Positions 1-8,015 are shown, counted from the stretch's first letter. The stretch is DNA of 64,000 nucleotides from Stappia sp. (GCF_040110915.1 NZ_CP157793.1:3905001-3969000); one strand, 5' to 3'. Program-made: numbers and translations. Notes: generated by a model from the sequence alone, not told the origin.

Positions 1-491
1 ACGCCGTAGAGCACGAGGATGACGCTCGGCGGGATGAGAATGCCGAGCGTGCCGCCGGCGGCGATCACGCCACTGGCCAGCGCGTCGTCGTAGCGGTAGC
101 GCCGCATCTGCGGCAACGCGACCTTGCCCATGGTCGCGGCGGTGGCGAGCGACGAGCCGCACACGGCGGAAAAGCCGCCGCAGGCCACCGCGGTGGCCAT
201 GGCGAGCCCGCCGCGCCGATGGCCGAGCCAGGCGTGGCAGGCGCCGTAAAGCTCCTGCGACAGGCCCGCCCGGGTCACCAGATTGCCCATCAGCACGAAG
301 AGCGGCACCACCGACAGCGAATAGGACAGCCCCGTGTCGAAGGTCGTCTGCCCGATGATCGCCATGGCGGGCGTGAACCCGAGCAGGACCGTCAGACCCA
401 GGCCGCCGACGAGCGCCATCGCCATGGCGATCGGCACGCCGGCCAGCATGACGACGAGCAGAATGAGAAGACCGGGCAACCAGGTTTCCAT
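1..491 (-). CDS. dctM: TRAP transporter large permease, DctM family (partial)
   Basis: Large membrane subunit of a tripartite ATP-independent periplasmic transporter, which moves a carboxylate across the inner membrane with an ion gradient. The 3' end is cut by the window edge, so 163 codons are visible. The protein opens with METWLPGLLILLVVMLAGVP, a hydrophobic start, and shows GTLGILIPPSVILVLYG close to the edge, which is typical of DctM. It follows the small permease and the binding protein on the same strand, the normal dctP-dctQ-dctM order. The neighbouring catabolic genes suggest the cargo is their substrate, probably an aromatic or heteroaromatic acid; this is inference. Confidence 0.9.
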   Translation of the reverse strand, partial: METWLPGLLILLVVMLAGVPIAMAMALVGGLGLTVLLGFTPAMAIIGQTTFDTGLSYSLSVVPLFVLMGNLVTRAGLSQELYGACHAWLGHRRGGLAMATAVACGGFSAVCGSSLATAATMGKVALPQMRRYRYDDALASGVIAAGGTLGILIPPSVILVLYG

Positions 492-639
492 GACGGCACT
501 GTTCCAGACTGCGGCCCGGACAGAGGCGACCGGACGCGGGACGGGCGGGGAGGTCGGCTTGGCGCGCCGGACCCGTCGGCCCGGCGCCCCCGGACGGCGC
601 GAATCCGCGCCGGTCGGCTGTCGGCGCCAGTCGGCGCGT

Positions 640-1116
640 TCAGCGCCGGCGCAGCGCGAGCGTCACGGCGACGAGCGCCGCGACGGCCGCGCAGGCCGCC
701 ATGAAGCCGGCAACGGGGCCGAGCGGGATCCCGAGATAGACGGTGGCGTCGCCATAGGCCGCGTAGTCGAGCGCGCTCTGTCCGAGCCGCCAGGCGAGAA
801 CGGCGAGCACCAGCGCCGTCACCAGCGTGGCGAGACGGGCGAGCCCGGCCTGCGCGAAACCGGGCAGCCGCGCGGTGACCAGATCGACCGTCACATGCTC
901 GCGCCGTGCGGTGATGATCGGCAGCCCGACGAAGATGACCAGCGCGAGCAGCACCTCCGTCAGTTCGAAGGCCCCCGGCAGCGGCGCGTTGAACGCATAG
1001 CGGCCGACCACATCGACGAAGGTGACCGCCATCATCGCGAGCAACAGCACCCCCGCCGCCACGCGCAGGCCGAGGGCGGCCAGCGCGACGAGCCTGGCGA
1101 GCGCGGCCGGGATCAT
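640..1116 (-). CDS. dctQ: TRAP transporter small permease, DctQ family
   Basis: Small membrane subunit of the TRAP transporter, which pairs with DctM. The 158-residue protein has about four hydrophobic segments (roughly residues 10-35, 50-70, 90-110 and 125-150). It carries the DVVGRYAFNAPLPGAFELTE stretch (about residues 34-53), which matches the conserved DctQ region just after the first helix. Its ATG overlaps the stop codon of the upstream binding-protein gene, so translation is probably coupled. A 148-bp gap separates it from dctM, which is wide for this operon; I saw no gene in it. Confidence 0.92.
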   Translation of the reverse strand: MIPAALARLVALAALGLRVAAGVLLLAMMAVTFVDVVGRYAFNAPLPGAFELTEVLLALVIFVGLPIITARREHVTVDLVTARLPGFAQAGLARLATLVTALVLAVLAWRLGQSALDYAAYGDATVYLGIPLGPVAGFMAACAAVAALVAVTLALRRR

Positions 1117-2135
1117 TGCTCTTTGGCGATTTCGGCCTTGAGCATGTCAAGCGCCGCCGCGCCGTCGATGCCCGCGGCCGCCGCCGCATCGAGGAATCCC
1201 TGCTCGACGCCGGCGAGTTCGGCGCGCACCGCCTCGGTCATCGCCGCGTCGGCGCTCGACAGGGCCACGCCCTTCTCTTCCATGATCTTGAGGCCGGCCG
1301 CATCGGCGGCATCCCAGGCCTGGCCGGCCATGCGCGCCATCGCCTCGCCCGACACCGCGTCGATCGCCGCCTTGTCGGCGTCCGACAGCCGGTCCCAGCT
1401 GCGCCGGTTCATGACGACGAAGAACGACGTGTTGTAGAGACCGCCCGGCACGGAGACGCCGTGGCGCACCACCTCGTCGATGCGGAAGAAGGGAACGGAT
1501 TCGGCCGGGAAGAGAATGCCGTCGGCCACGCCGTTCGCCAGGATCTCATAGACCTGCGGCGAGGGCGCCTGAACCCCGACCATGCCGAGCCGGTCCGCGA
1601 TCTGCGACACGATACCGCCGCCGATCCGCATCTTAAGGCCCTCCAGATCCGCGACCCCGTTCACCGGCTTGGACGTGGTGTAGATCATGCCCGGACCATG
1701 CGTGAAGACGGTCAGCAGCTTGACGCCATTGTGCTCGTCCGCCTCGGCAAGCATCGCCTCGTGCACGCGCCAATAGGCGACGGAGAGCGCCTCGGCGCTG
1801 TCCGACAGGAACGGGCCCTCGACGATCGGCGTCAGCTTGAAACGGCCCGGCGTATAGCCGTGCACGCTGAAGCCGACGTCCGCCGCGCCGGAGCGGATGA
1901 GATCGAACTGCGCCGGCGGCTTGCCGATCGGCGCGGCCATGATCTCCACGGTGACCCGCCCCTCCGTCGCCTCCGCCACCTGTTCGCCCCAGGGCACCAG
2001 GATGTCCTTGACGATCGGGTGCGACGGCGGGAGCCAGTTCGAAACGCGCAGGGTGGTTTGTGCCGAGGCGGCGGTCGCCAGCCCGAGGGCCGCGACGGTC
2101 GCGAGCGTGCCCAACAGTTGTGTCACGAGCTTCAT
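1113..2135 (-). CDS. dctP: TRAP transporter periplasmic binding protein, DctP family
   Basis: Periplasmic solute receptor that hands its ligand to the DctQM permease. At 340 residues it is a normal DctP length. The start at 2135 is preferred because an AGAGGGG ribosome site lies just upstream and the protein then begins with a clean signal peptide, MKLVTQLLGTLATVAALG, cleaved near ASA-QTT. The mature part opens TTLRVSNWLPPSHPIVKD, as DctP receptors do. A longer reading frame begins at 2222 but adds only a charged stretch encoded by the leader. The gene lies 99 bp downstream of the acyl-CoA ligase on the same strand and is probably cotranscribed with the catabolic genes. The ligand is unknown. 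Confidence 0.92.
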   Translation of the reverse strand: MKLVTQLLGTLATVAALGLATAASAQTTLRVSNWLPPSHPIVKDILVPWGEQVAEATEGRVTVEIMAAPIGKPPAQFDLIRSGAADVGFSVHGYTPGRFKLTPIVEGPFLSDSAEALSVAYWRVHEAMLAEADEHNGVKLLTVFTHGPGMIYTTSKPVNGVADLEGLKMRIGGGIVSQIADRLGMVGVQAPSPQVYEILANGVADGILFPAESVPFFRIDEVVRHGVSVPGGLYNTSFFVVMNRRSWDRLSDADKAAIDAVSGEAMARMAGQAWDAADAAGLKIMEEKGVALSSADAAMTEAVRAELAGVEQGFLDAAAAAGIDGAAALDMLKAEIAKEQ

Positions 2136-2150
2136 GTGTATCCCCTCTTG

Positions 2151-2176
2151 GTCTTGTCTTTTTGTCTTGTCTTTTT
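2151..2176. repeat. Tandem 13-bp repeat, two copies, in the dctP leader
   Basis: The unit gtcttgtcttttt occurs twice in direct succession (2151-2163 and 2164-2176), directly upstream of the dctP ribosome site. On the sense strand it is a purine-rich AAAAAGACAAGAC repeat. A third, degenerate cttgtc follows. It could be simple slippage or could set the level of translation; no function is established. Confidence 0.7.
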
Positions 2177-2234
2177 CGATCTTGTCCGGCCTTCTTCGAC
2201 CTTGCCTTTTCGGCTTGTGCAAACCCCTGTTTTA

Positions 2235-3767
2235 TCAGTTTTTTTCGCTTGGGGGCCGCAATGCATCTTCCGCGATTTCCCGCAGTTTATCCAGTTTGAT
2301 CTTGCCCAGCGCGTTGCGCGGCAGTTCCTGGACGAAGACCACCGACTTGGGTTGCTTGTAGCGGGCGAGCTGGCCGTCGAAGCGGGCGAGCACCGCCGCC
2401 GGATCGGCCGTCTCGGGCGAGCGCGGCACCACCACGGCGATCGGGGATTCGCCCCATTGGGGATCGCGCACCCCGACCACCGCCGCCTCGCGCAGATCGT
2501 CGATCTCGCCGAGCACCCGCTCGATCTCGGCCGGATAGATGTTCTCGCCGCCGGAAATGATGACGTTCTTCAGCCGGTCCTTGAACCAGTAGACGCCGTT
2601 GTCGTCGACGAGGGCGAGATCGCCGGTGCGGAACCAGCCGTCGCGAAAGCTCGCCTGCGTCGCCTCCGGGCGGTTCCAGTAGCCCGGCGTGATGTTGTCG
2701 CCCTTGAGTTCGATCTCGCCGATTTCGCCGGGCCGCGCCGGGCGCCCGTCGACCGTGACCCTTGCGCGCGTGTGCAGTCCGGGTCGGCCGATCGCGCCGA
2801 ATTCCGACGGATCGTCGCAGGGGCGCTGGTAGATCGAGACGGGCCCCGTTTCCGTCGCGCCATAGACCTGCAGCACCGGCACGCCGCGTTCGATGAAGGC
2901 GCGCATGAGCGCATGCGGCACATCGGACGAGCCGGTGGCGATCAGCCTCAGGGAGGCGAGATCGGCGCCCGCCCAATCGGCATGGGAGATCAGGGCCGCC
3001 AGCGTCGCGGGAACCAGCACCGTCAGGCTCGGCCGGTGCCGTGCGATGGCTTCGAGCGTGCGGGCCGGGTGAAACCGCGCTTCCAGCGTCACCGTCGCGC
3101 CGACATAGAGCGCGGGTGTCGTCTGGATGTTGAGGCCGCCGACGTGGAACATCGGCAGCACCGTGAGCACGTGATCGCGGCTTGTCAGGCCCTGCATGTG
3201 TATGGCGTTGAGGGCGTTGGTGCGCACGCCGGATTGCGTCATCAGCGCGCCCTTGGGCCGTCCGGTGGTGCCCGAGGTGTAGACCAGCAGCAGCGGATCG
3301 GCGAGCGTGCCCGTCGCCGCCTCCGCCGCGACGCGCGAGCCGCCGGCGGCCAATACGGCAAGCCCGCCCCGGGCCGGGTCCGAGACGAGGCGCGGCACCG
3401 GCGCGCCGGCGCCGGCCATGTCGGCCACCGCCTCGGCGAAATCCGGTTGATGCACCAGGAGCCGCGCGCCGGAATCGGTCACCGCATGGGCCAGTTCCGG
3501 CGGCGCGAGGCGCCAGTTGAGCGGCAGCAGGATGGCGCCGAGGCGGGCGGCCGCGAAGAGAAGCACCACGACATCCGGCGCATTGGTGCCCAGATAGGCG
3601 ATCCGGTCGCCGCGCCCGATCCCGTGCCCGTCGCGCAACAGCCCCGCCACCTCGCCCACGGCCCGGGCGAGGTCGCGATAGGTCAGCGTCTCGGCGTCGA
3701 AGCGGATCGCGGGCTTGTCCGGCGTGAAGCGCGCATGCGCTTCGATCCAGCTGTCGATGGAGGTCAC
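2235..3767 (-). CDS. Acyl-CoA synthetase / AMP-dependent CoA ligase
   Basis: ATP-dependent ligase that adenylates a carboxylic acid and transfers it to CoA. The 510-residue protein has the AMP-binding P-loop YTSGTTGRPKG at residues 163-173, the later TGD motif (WFRTGDLALVDDNG) and the C-terminal lysine region LPRNALGKIKLDK. The GTG start at 3767 overlaps the stop of the upstream flavoprotein gene (GTGA). The frame is open upstream, but there it runs antisense-like through that gene. Substrate choice cannot be read from the sequence. In this operon, with a pyridine-type ring-cleavage protein and an importer, it may activate the imported acid or a downstream product. A medium- or long-chain acyl substrate is also possible. 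Confidence 0.9.
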   Translation of the reverse strand: MTSIDSWIEAHARFTPDKPAIRFDAETLTYRDLARAVGEVAGLLRDGHGIGRGDRIAYLGTNAPDVVVLLFAAARLGAILLPLNWRLAPPELAHAVTDSGARLLVHQPDFAEAVADMAGAGAPVPRLVSDPARGGLAVLAAGGSRVAAEAATGTLADPLLLVYTSGTTGRPKGALMTQSGVRTNALNAIHMQGLTSRDHVLTVLPMFHVGGLNIQTTPALYVGATVTLEARFHPARTLEAIARHRPSLTVLVPATLAALISHADWAGADLASLRLIATGSSDVPHALMRAFIERGVPVLQVYGATETGPVSIYQRPCDDPSEFGAIGRPGLHTRARVTVDGRPARPGEIGEIELKGDNITPGYWNRPEATQASFRDGWFRTGDLALVDDNGVYWFKDRLKNVIISGGENIYPAEIERVLGEIDDLREAAVVGVRDPQWGESPIAVVVPRSPETADPAAVLARFDGQLARYKQPKSVVFVQELPRNALGKIKLDKLREIAEDALRPPSEKN

Positions 3768-5035
3768 GCGTCGGTCTCTCCGGGCTGATAGAGGCTGTCG
3801 CGTCCCAGTCTGTCGAGACAGATCTCCGCGGTCCAGGGCAACATCAGCGAGCCGCAGCGGCTGTCGCGATAAAGCCGCTCCAGCGGCAGCGACTTGAGCA
3901 TCGACTGGCCGCCGCAGGTGCGCACCGCCAGCTGGCAGATCTCGTTGGCGTTTTCCATGACGGTGTAATGCGCCGCCCAGGCGCGCATCACCTGCTCGCG
4001 CGAGGGATCGGGGCCGGCCTCGGTGATCGCCTGAAACCACAGCGCCTTGGTCTGCTCGAGCATCAGGCGCATCTGGGCGACGCCGATCTGCTTGGTCGGA
4101 TACATGCGCCGCTTGACCGGCGGCAGGCCCGGCCATTCGCCGCGCAGGTAGGCGACGGTGAAATCATAGGCCGCCTGGGCGATCCCCATGTAGGTGGGCG
4201 ACAGCGTCATGAACATGTGCGGCCAGCGGCTCGCCGCCTGATAATAGACGCCGCGCGGCATCAGCTGCGCGTCGTCGGGCACGAAGACGTCCTTGAACAG
4301 CAGGGTGCGCGAGACCGTGCCGCGCATGCCGAGCGGATCCCAGTCGCCGACGACCTCCACGCCCTCCGCCGTCGCCGGGACGGCGATATACATCGTGTCG
4401 CGGCGCGAGGGCTTCTCGCCCTCCTTCATCTCGCCGCACAGGATGCCGTAGTAATCCGCGTGGCCCGACAGCGAGGCGAAGATCTTCTTGCCGTTGATCA
4501 GCCAGCCGCCGTCCACCTTCTTCGCGCCGGTGGAGAAGGGCACGGCACCGGCGGCCGCCGCCCCGCCCTCGGAAAAGGGCTGCGAGTAGATCGCCCCCTC
4601 GTCGAGAATGCGCGCGTAATGGGTGGCGCGGCGCGCCTCGTGGGTCGCGCGCTGCTCGGCGGTCATCTCCAGATCGTCGGTCAGCGCGCCGGTCCACAGG
4701 CAGGAACACACATGCATGTTCCAGGTCAGCGCGGTGGCGCCGCAGTAACGACCGATCTCGGCCGCCGTCAGCATATAGGCGCGAAACGGCGCGCCGTGGC
4801 CGCCGTTCTCGCGCGGCACGCAGATGCCGAGCAACCCGGCCTCGTGCATGTCCTTGTAGTTCTCGGTGGGAAAGATCGCCTCGCGGTCGAAGCGTTCGGC
4901 GCGCGGCGCGAAGCGCGCCTTGGCCACGCGGCGGGCAAGGCTCGTGAGCTCCGCCTCCTGATCCGTGAGGCGGAAGGCCGCGGGATCGTAGATCGGGGCA
5001 TCCATGTCGAGCGTGTCGAGATCGGCGATGGTCAT
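3764..5035 (-). CDS. Acyl-CoA-dehydrogenase-fold flavoprotein, possible flavin-dependent monooxygenase
   Basis: A 423-residue protein with the acyl-CoA dehydrogenase fold: N-terminal helical domain (about 25-145), middle beta domain (150-255, including SQPFSEGG and KKIFASLSGHADYY) and C-terminal helical domain. Most family enzymes use a glutamate in a YEGT-like motif near the C-terminus as catalytic base. Here that region, after LERLYRDSR, reads LMLPWTAEI (397-405), with no glutamate at that place. Group D flavin monooxygenases (DszC/HpaB type) share this fold and also lack the base. A flavin reductase gene starts at 7090, so hydroxylation of a ring by reduced flavin is a reasonable alternative to dehydrogenation. 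The start at 5035 has an AGAGGGAGAGGAG site upstream. The gene overlaps the CoA ligase gene. Confidence 0.82.
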   Translation of the reverse strand: MTIADLDTLDMDAPIYDPAAFRLTDQEAELTSLARRVAKARFAPRAERFDREAIFPTENYKDMHEAGLLGICVPRENGGHGAPFRAYMLTAAEIGRYCGATALTWNMHVCSCLWTGALTDDLEMTAEQRATHEARRATHYARILDEGAIYSQPFSEGGAAAAGAVPFSTGAKKVDGGWLINGKKIFASLSGHADYYGILCGEMKEGEKPSRRDTMYIAVPATAEGVEVVGDWDPLGMRGTVSRTLLFKDVFVPDDAQLMPRGVYYQAASRWPHMFMTLSPTYMGIAQAAYDFTVAYLRGEWPGLPPVKRRMYPTKQIGVAQMRLMLEQTKALWFQAITEAGPDPSREQVMRAWAAHYTVMENANEICQLAVRTCGGQSMLKSLPLERLYRDSRCGSLMLPWTAEICLDRLGRDSLYQPGETDA

Positions 5036-5085
5036 GAGGCTGCTCCTCTCCCTCTTGGGGTCGGCTCGTTGGCTCCGGAAGGGTC

Positions 5086-5868
5086 TTATTGGTCTTTCAG
5101 AAAGCGTCGGACGTGGTCGGTGAAGGCGCGCGGGGCCTCGAGCGGCGCCAGATGCCCGATGCCGGGCAGCGTGACGAAGCGGGCCCCGGAAATCCTGTCC
5201 GCCATCTTGCGCATGGTCGGCGCTGGCGCGTTGCGGTCCTCCTCGCCCGCCACCAGCAACACGGGCACGGAGATCCTCGGTAGGGCCTCGCGCGCATCGA
5301 AGGTGGCAAGGCAACGGATCGCGGCGCGAAAGGTCGGGTGCGGCACCTGCGACATGGCCGCGATGGCCGCCGGCACGGCCTCGGGCGCGGCCCCGGAGCC
5401 GACGAGATCGGGCACGAAATCGCGGGCAAGCTCGGGCATGGTCCGCCCGGCGTCGAGCGGCGCGAGCCGGTCCGCCACGAAGCGCTTCTGGAACGTGCCG
5501 TCGCGGCTGCCGAAGGCCGCCGTCGTCGCCGACAGGACGAGACGGCGCACGCGCTCCGGGTGGCGGGCGATGAAGGCCTGCGCCAGCATGCCCCCGATGG
5601 AATGGCCGAGAAGGTCGACGGCCTCCAGACCCTCGCGGTCGAGGAAACGGGCGAGCGCGTCGACGAGCCCGTCGAAAGTCATCTCGGACCCGAGCTCCGT
5701 CCCGCCGTAACCCGGCATGTTCCAGCCGATGGCGTCGAAATCGCGCCCCAGATCCGCGATCTGCGGGGCGAACATCTCCGCCCCCGCGCCGATCCCGTGC
5801 AGCAGCACGACCGGGTGCGTGCCGCCGCTGACGCGCAGATGATCCGTTTGCTGCGAAAGGGTTGTCAT
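5086..5868 (-). CDS. Alpha/beta hydrolase, NicD-like (N-formylmaleamate deformylase candidate)
   Basis: A 260-residue alpha/beta hydrolase. It has the oxyanion motif LLHGIGAG (22-29), nucleophile elbow GHSIGG with Ser90, acid candidate in AGEEDRNAP and catalytic His in LPGIGHLAPLE. Its ATG overlaps the stop of the upstream dioxygenase-like gene (ATGA). In Pseudomonas putida the hydrolase NicD removes the formyl group from N-formylmaleamate, the product of the dioxygenase NicX. Finding a NicD-sized hydrolase coupled to a NicX-like gene suggests the same pair of steps here. Sequence alone cannot separate this from other small-ester or C-C hydrolases. Confidence 0.82.
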   Translation of the reverse strand: MTTLSQQTDHLRVSGGTHPVVLLHGIGAGAEMFAPQIADLGRDFDAIGWNMPGYGGTELGSEMTFDGLVDALARFLDREGLEAVDLLGHSIGGMLAQAFIARHPERVRRLVLSATTAAFGSRDGTFQKRFVADRLAPLDAGRTMPELARDFVPDLVGSGAAPEAVPAAIAAMSQVPHPTFRAAIRCLATFDAREALPRISVPVLLVAGEEDRNAPAPTMRKMADRISGARFVTLPGIGHLAPLEAPRAFTDHVRRFLKDQ

Positions 5869-6911
5869 GCCAGTGCCTCGATCAGCGCGCCGTTCACGAC
5901 CACCGCCTCGCCGTCGAGCGCGATGGTGCAGCCGCGCACGGGAATGTCGAAATGCCCCTTGGTGAAGCGGCCGGCGAACTCGTTGGCGCCGGTGGAAAAC
6001 AGAAAGTTGCCCGCATAGGCGCGCACTTCCGTGCCGTTGGTGTCGCGCTGGTCGTACATGGCCAGCGCCTCGTAGCGCGCCGCCGCGTTCATGCCGAAAC
6101 CGACGTGACTGACCGCATAGGCCTCGCGCTCGCCCCAGGCGGCGAGATAGCGGCGGGTGAGTTCGGCATCCGTCCCCTCGCCCGCGATGTCGGTGACATA
6201 GTCGTCGACGATGGTGAGGCGGACGGGGCGTTCCAGGTAGCGTTTGAAGGTGAGATTGACGTCGCCCGCGTCGAGCACCAGCGTGCCGTTGACGCTGCCG
6301 GCCTTCGGGAAGCTCACGACCAGCCCGGCCGGCCAATGGGCGACGGTGCCCGGTTTGTCGCACCAGCCCCAGACGCCGACGCTGGCCGCCCCCTCCATGG
6401 CGACCGTCAGATCCGTGCCGGCGGGCGAGGTGACGCGCATCTCCCGCGCCGCGCGGCAGCGCGCGACCGCATCGCGCACCCGTGTCTTGTCGCGGGCCTG
6501 CGGCAACAGCCGCTCCAGTGCATCCGGGTGCTCGTTGGAGACCATCAGCACCCGCGCGCCCTGCTCCAGGATCTTCGGCAGTTGCGGCGCATGCAGGAGC
6601 CCTTCCACCGTCAGATCGACGACGAGCGTGCTCGCGGCCAGTGCGGCGACGGCCGCGTCCTGCCCGGTGAGCGCGGCGGAAGCGCCGGTGGAGCGCACCG
6701 GCACCGGCGCGTCCTGGCGCGGGGTCGGCACCACCACGTGAAAGACCGTCACACCGAGACGCTGCAGGGCAAGCTCGGCGATATGCACGTTGAGCGGGCG
6801 CGACTGGGTTTCCGACAGCAGAGCCACGGTCTCGCCGGGGGCAGGCGCGCACAGGCGAAAGACCTCCTCGAACGCGTCGATCCATTTCGCCTCGATCCGA
6901 TCGGCCAGCAT
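5865..6911 (-). CDS. 2,5-dihydroxypyridine 5,6-dioxygenase-like protein (NicX family)
   Basis: A 348-residue protein of the family often labelled leucyl aminopeptidase/aminopeptidase T, which also contains the non-heme iron ring-cleavage enzyme NicX. From memory, the P. putida NicX iron ligands are His265, His318 and Asp320. This protein has His269 in AVSHVGFGMN and an HFD triplet giving His320 and Asp322 (FTKGHFDIPVRGC), almost the same spacing. The expected reaction is opening of a 2,5-dihydroxypyridine ring to N-formylmaleamate. It is the first gene of the operon, with a GGGAGGGGA ribosome site before the ATG, and lies back to back with the flavin reductase. The exact ring substrate is inferred. 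Confidence 0.78.
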   Translation of the reverse strand: MLADRIEAKWIDAFEEVFRLCAPAPGETVALLSETQSRPLNVHIAELALQRLGVTVFHVVVPTPRQDAPVPVRSTGASAALTGQDAAVAALAASTLVVDLTVEGLLHAPQLPKILEQGARVLMVSNEHPDALERLLPQARDKTRVRDAVARCRAAREMRVTSPAGTDLTVAMEGAASVGVWGWCDKPGTVAHWPAGLVVSFPKAGSVNGTLVLDAGDVNLTFKRYLERPVRLTIVDDYVTDIAGEGTDAELTRRYLAAWGEREAYAVSHVGFGMNAAARYEALAMYDQRDTNGTEVRAYAGNFLFSTGANEFAGRFTKGHFDIPVRGCTIALDGEAVVVNGALIEALA

Positions 6912-6951
6912 GCGCCTTCCCCTCCCTGTCGGCTGCAGTCATCCATTTCCC

Positions 6952-6971
6952 GCAACGCAATATTGTTGTGC
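6952..6971. promoter_or_regulatory. Possible MarR operator dyad in the divergent intergenic region
   Basis: The 20-base dyad GCAACGCAATATTGTTGTGC has a perfect CAATATTG core and outer GCA/TGC arms; 7 of 10 positions pair. It lies 41 bp upstream of the NicX-like start and 119 bp upstream of the flavin reductase start. MarR regulators bind dyads of about this size, and a marR gene lies in the divergent operon. Assignment to that regulator is inference. Confidence 0.35.
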
Positions 6972-7005
6972 TGCACTGCGTAAGGTCGCAGGAAATGAAA
7001 AGAAC

Positions 7006-7034
7006 TTGGAGGATCGTAGCAATTTCGTTATTGT
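7006..7034 (+). promoter_or_regulatory. Possible sigma70-type promoter for the flavin reductase-marR operon
   Basis: TTGGAG (7006-7011) and TATTGT (7029-7034) are 17 bp apart in an AT-rich patch that stands out from its surroundings, about 55 bp before the flavin reductase start. A short CAAT-N6-ATTG dyad overlaps the -10 box. Both boxes match the consensus only partly. Confidence 0.3.
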
Positions 7035-7089
7035 ATGAAAAGGAATATTTTTAGACCTGAATCACAGATCCGTCCCAGGGGGCCGCGCC

Positions 7090-7581
7090 ATGATGACCGA
7101 CCATCGAGATTTCCGGACCGCGCTCGGACGCTTCGTCACGGGCGTCACCGTGATCACCACGCTGGACGCGCAGGGCGCCCCGGTCGGTCTCACGGCCAAT
7201 TCCTTCAACTCCGTCTCGCTCGATCCGCCGATGGTGCTGTGGTCTCTGGCGCGCAGCTCGCGCAATCTCGCTGTCTTTTCCGAGGCATCGCATTACGCCG
7301 TGAACGTGCTCGCCTCCGACCAGCGGCACCTGTCCGACCGCTTCGCCCGCCCGGTCGCCGACCGCTTCGCCGGGGTCGACTGGCGCGCCGGGCGCGGCGG
7401 GGTTCCGGTGCTGAGCGGCGTGACCGCCACCTTCGAATGCCGCAACACCACCCGGGTCGACGGCGGCGACCATGTGGTCTTTCTCGGCGCGGTGGAGGCC
7501 TTCGAGGGATGCGACCGCGAGCCGCTGATCTATCATGCGGGCCGCTACGCGACACCGAGCTACGAGATCTTCAGCGCATGA
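7090..7581 (+). CDS. Flavin reductase family protein (HpaC-like)
   Basis: A 163-residue flavin reductase of the type that supplies reduced FMN or FAD to a two-component monooxygenase. It has the conserved N-terminal flavin-binding stretch VTVITTLDAQGAPVGLTANS (about 18-37), then SVSLDPPMVLWSL, and ends in the expected Y-HAGRY region. The start ATGATG at 7090 has only a weak ribosome site. It heads a two-gene operon with marR, diverging from the NicX-like operon. The best partner in the window is the acyl-CoA-dehydrogenase-fold protein at 3764-5035, which seems to lack the dehydrogenase base. Confidence 0.88.
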   Translation: MMTDHRDFRTALGRFVTGVTVITTLDAQGAPVGLTANSFNSVSLDPPMVLWSLARSSRNLAVFSEASHYAVNVLASDQRHLSDRFARPVADRFAGVDWRAGRGGVPVLSGVTATFECRNTTRVDGGDHVVFLGAVEAFEGCDREPLIYHAGRYATPSYEIFSA

Positions 7582-8015
7582 CCCCGCCGACCCGCTTCGT
7601 CGATACCTATCTTCTCTATCTGATGGCGCGCGCCTCCAGCGTCGCCAGCGCGGAGTTCCACGACGAGGTGCGCGCGCAGGGCGTCTCCATCCCCGTGTGG
7701 CGGGTGCTCGCCTCGCTCAAGGGCGCACCCGACGGCCTGACCGTCGGCGAGCTCACCCGCAGTTGCCTCGCCAACCAGCCGGCGATCTCCAAGACCGTCG
7801 ACAAGCTCGTCGCCCAGGGGCTCGTGGACCGCCACGCGGATCCGAACGACCGGCGCCGGGTGTGGGTCCGCCTGACCGCCGCCGGAGAGGAGCGGGTCGA
7901 CGGGCTGATCGCCCGCGCCGAAGCGCATCAGGCGCGTCTGATCGCCGCCATCGGACCGGAGGAAGCGGAGATCCTCAAGGCCGCGCTGAAACGCGTGATC
8001 GACCGCGCGCCCTGA
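7578..8015 (+). CDS. MarR-family transcriptional regulator
   Basis: A 145-residue winged-helix repressor-type protein. The HTH region (about 55-85, LTVGELTRSCLANQPAISKT) is followed by the wing with DPNDRRRVWVRLT, the most recognisable MarR signature. Its ATG overlaps the stop of the flavin reductase gene. In the P. putida nicotinate system the local repressor NicR is also MarR-type. This protein probably controls the two divergent operons and responds to a pathway compound; the ligand is unknown. Confidence 0.9.
   Translation: MTPPTRFVDTYLLYLMARASSVASAEFHDEVRAQGVSIPVWRVLASLKGAPDGLTVGELTRSCLANQPAISKTVDKLVAQGLVDRHADPNDRRRVWVRLTAAGEERVDGLIARAEAHQARLIAAIGPEEAEILKAALKRVIDRAP

Noticed and set aside
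1116..3788. Very long open frame on the plus strand across the TRAP and CoA ligase genes
   Set aside because: It is the antisense of real genes in high-GC DNA: Arg/His/Asp/Gly-rich, no domain, no ribosome site. The same applies to the long minus-strand frame at 44559-48254 opposite acnA and to other large opposite-strand frames.
5865..6911. Annotation as leucyl aminopeptidase
   Set aside because: The metal residues fit NicX better than peptidases, and the operon is catabolic. It is kept as NicX-like.
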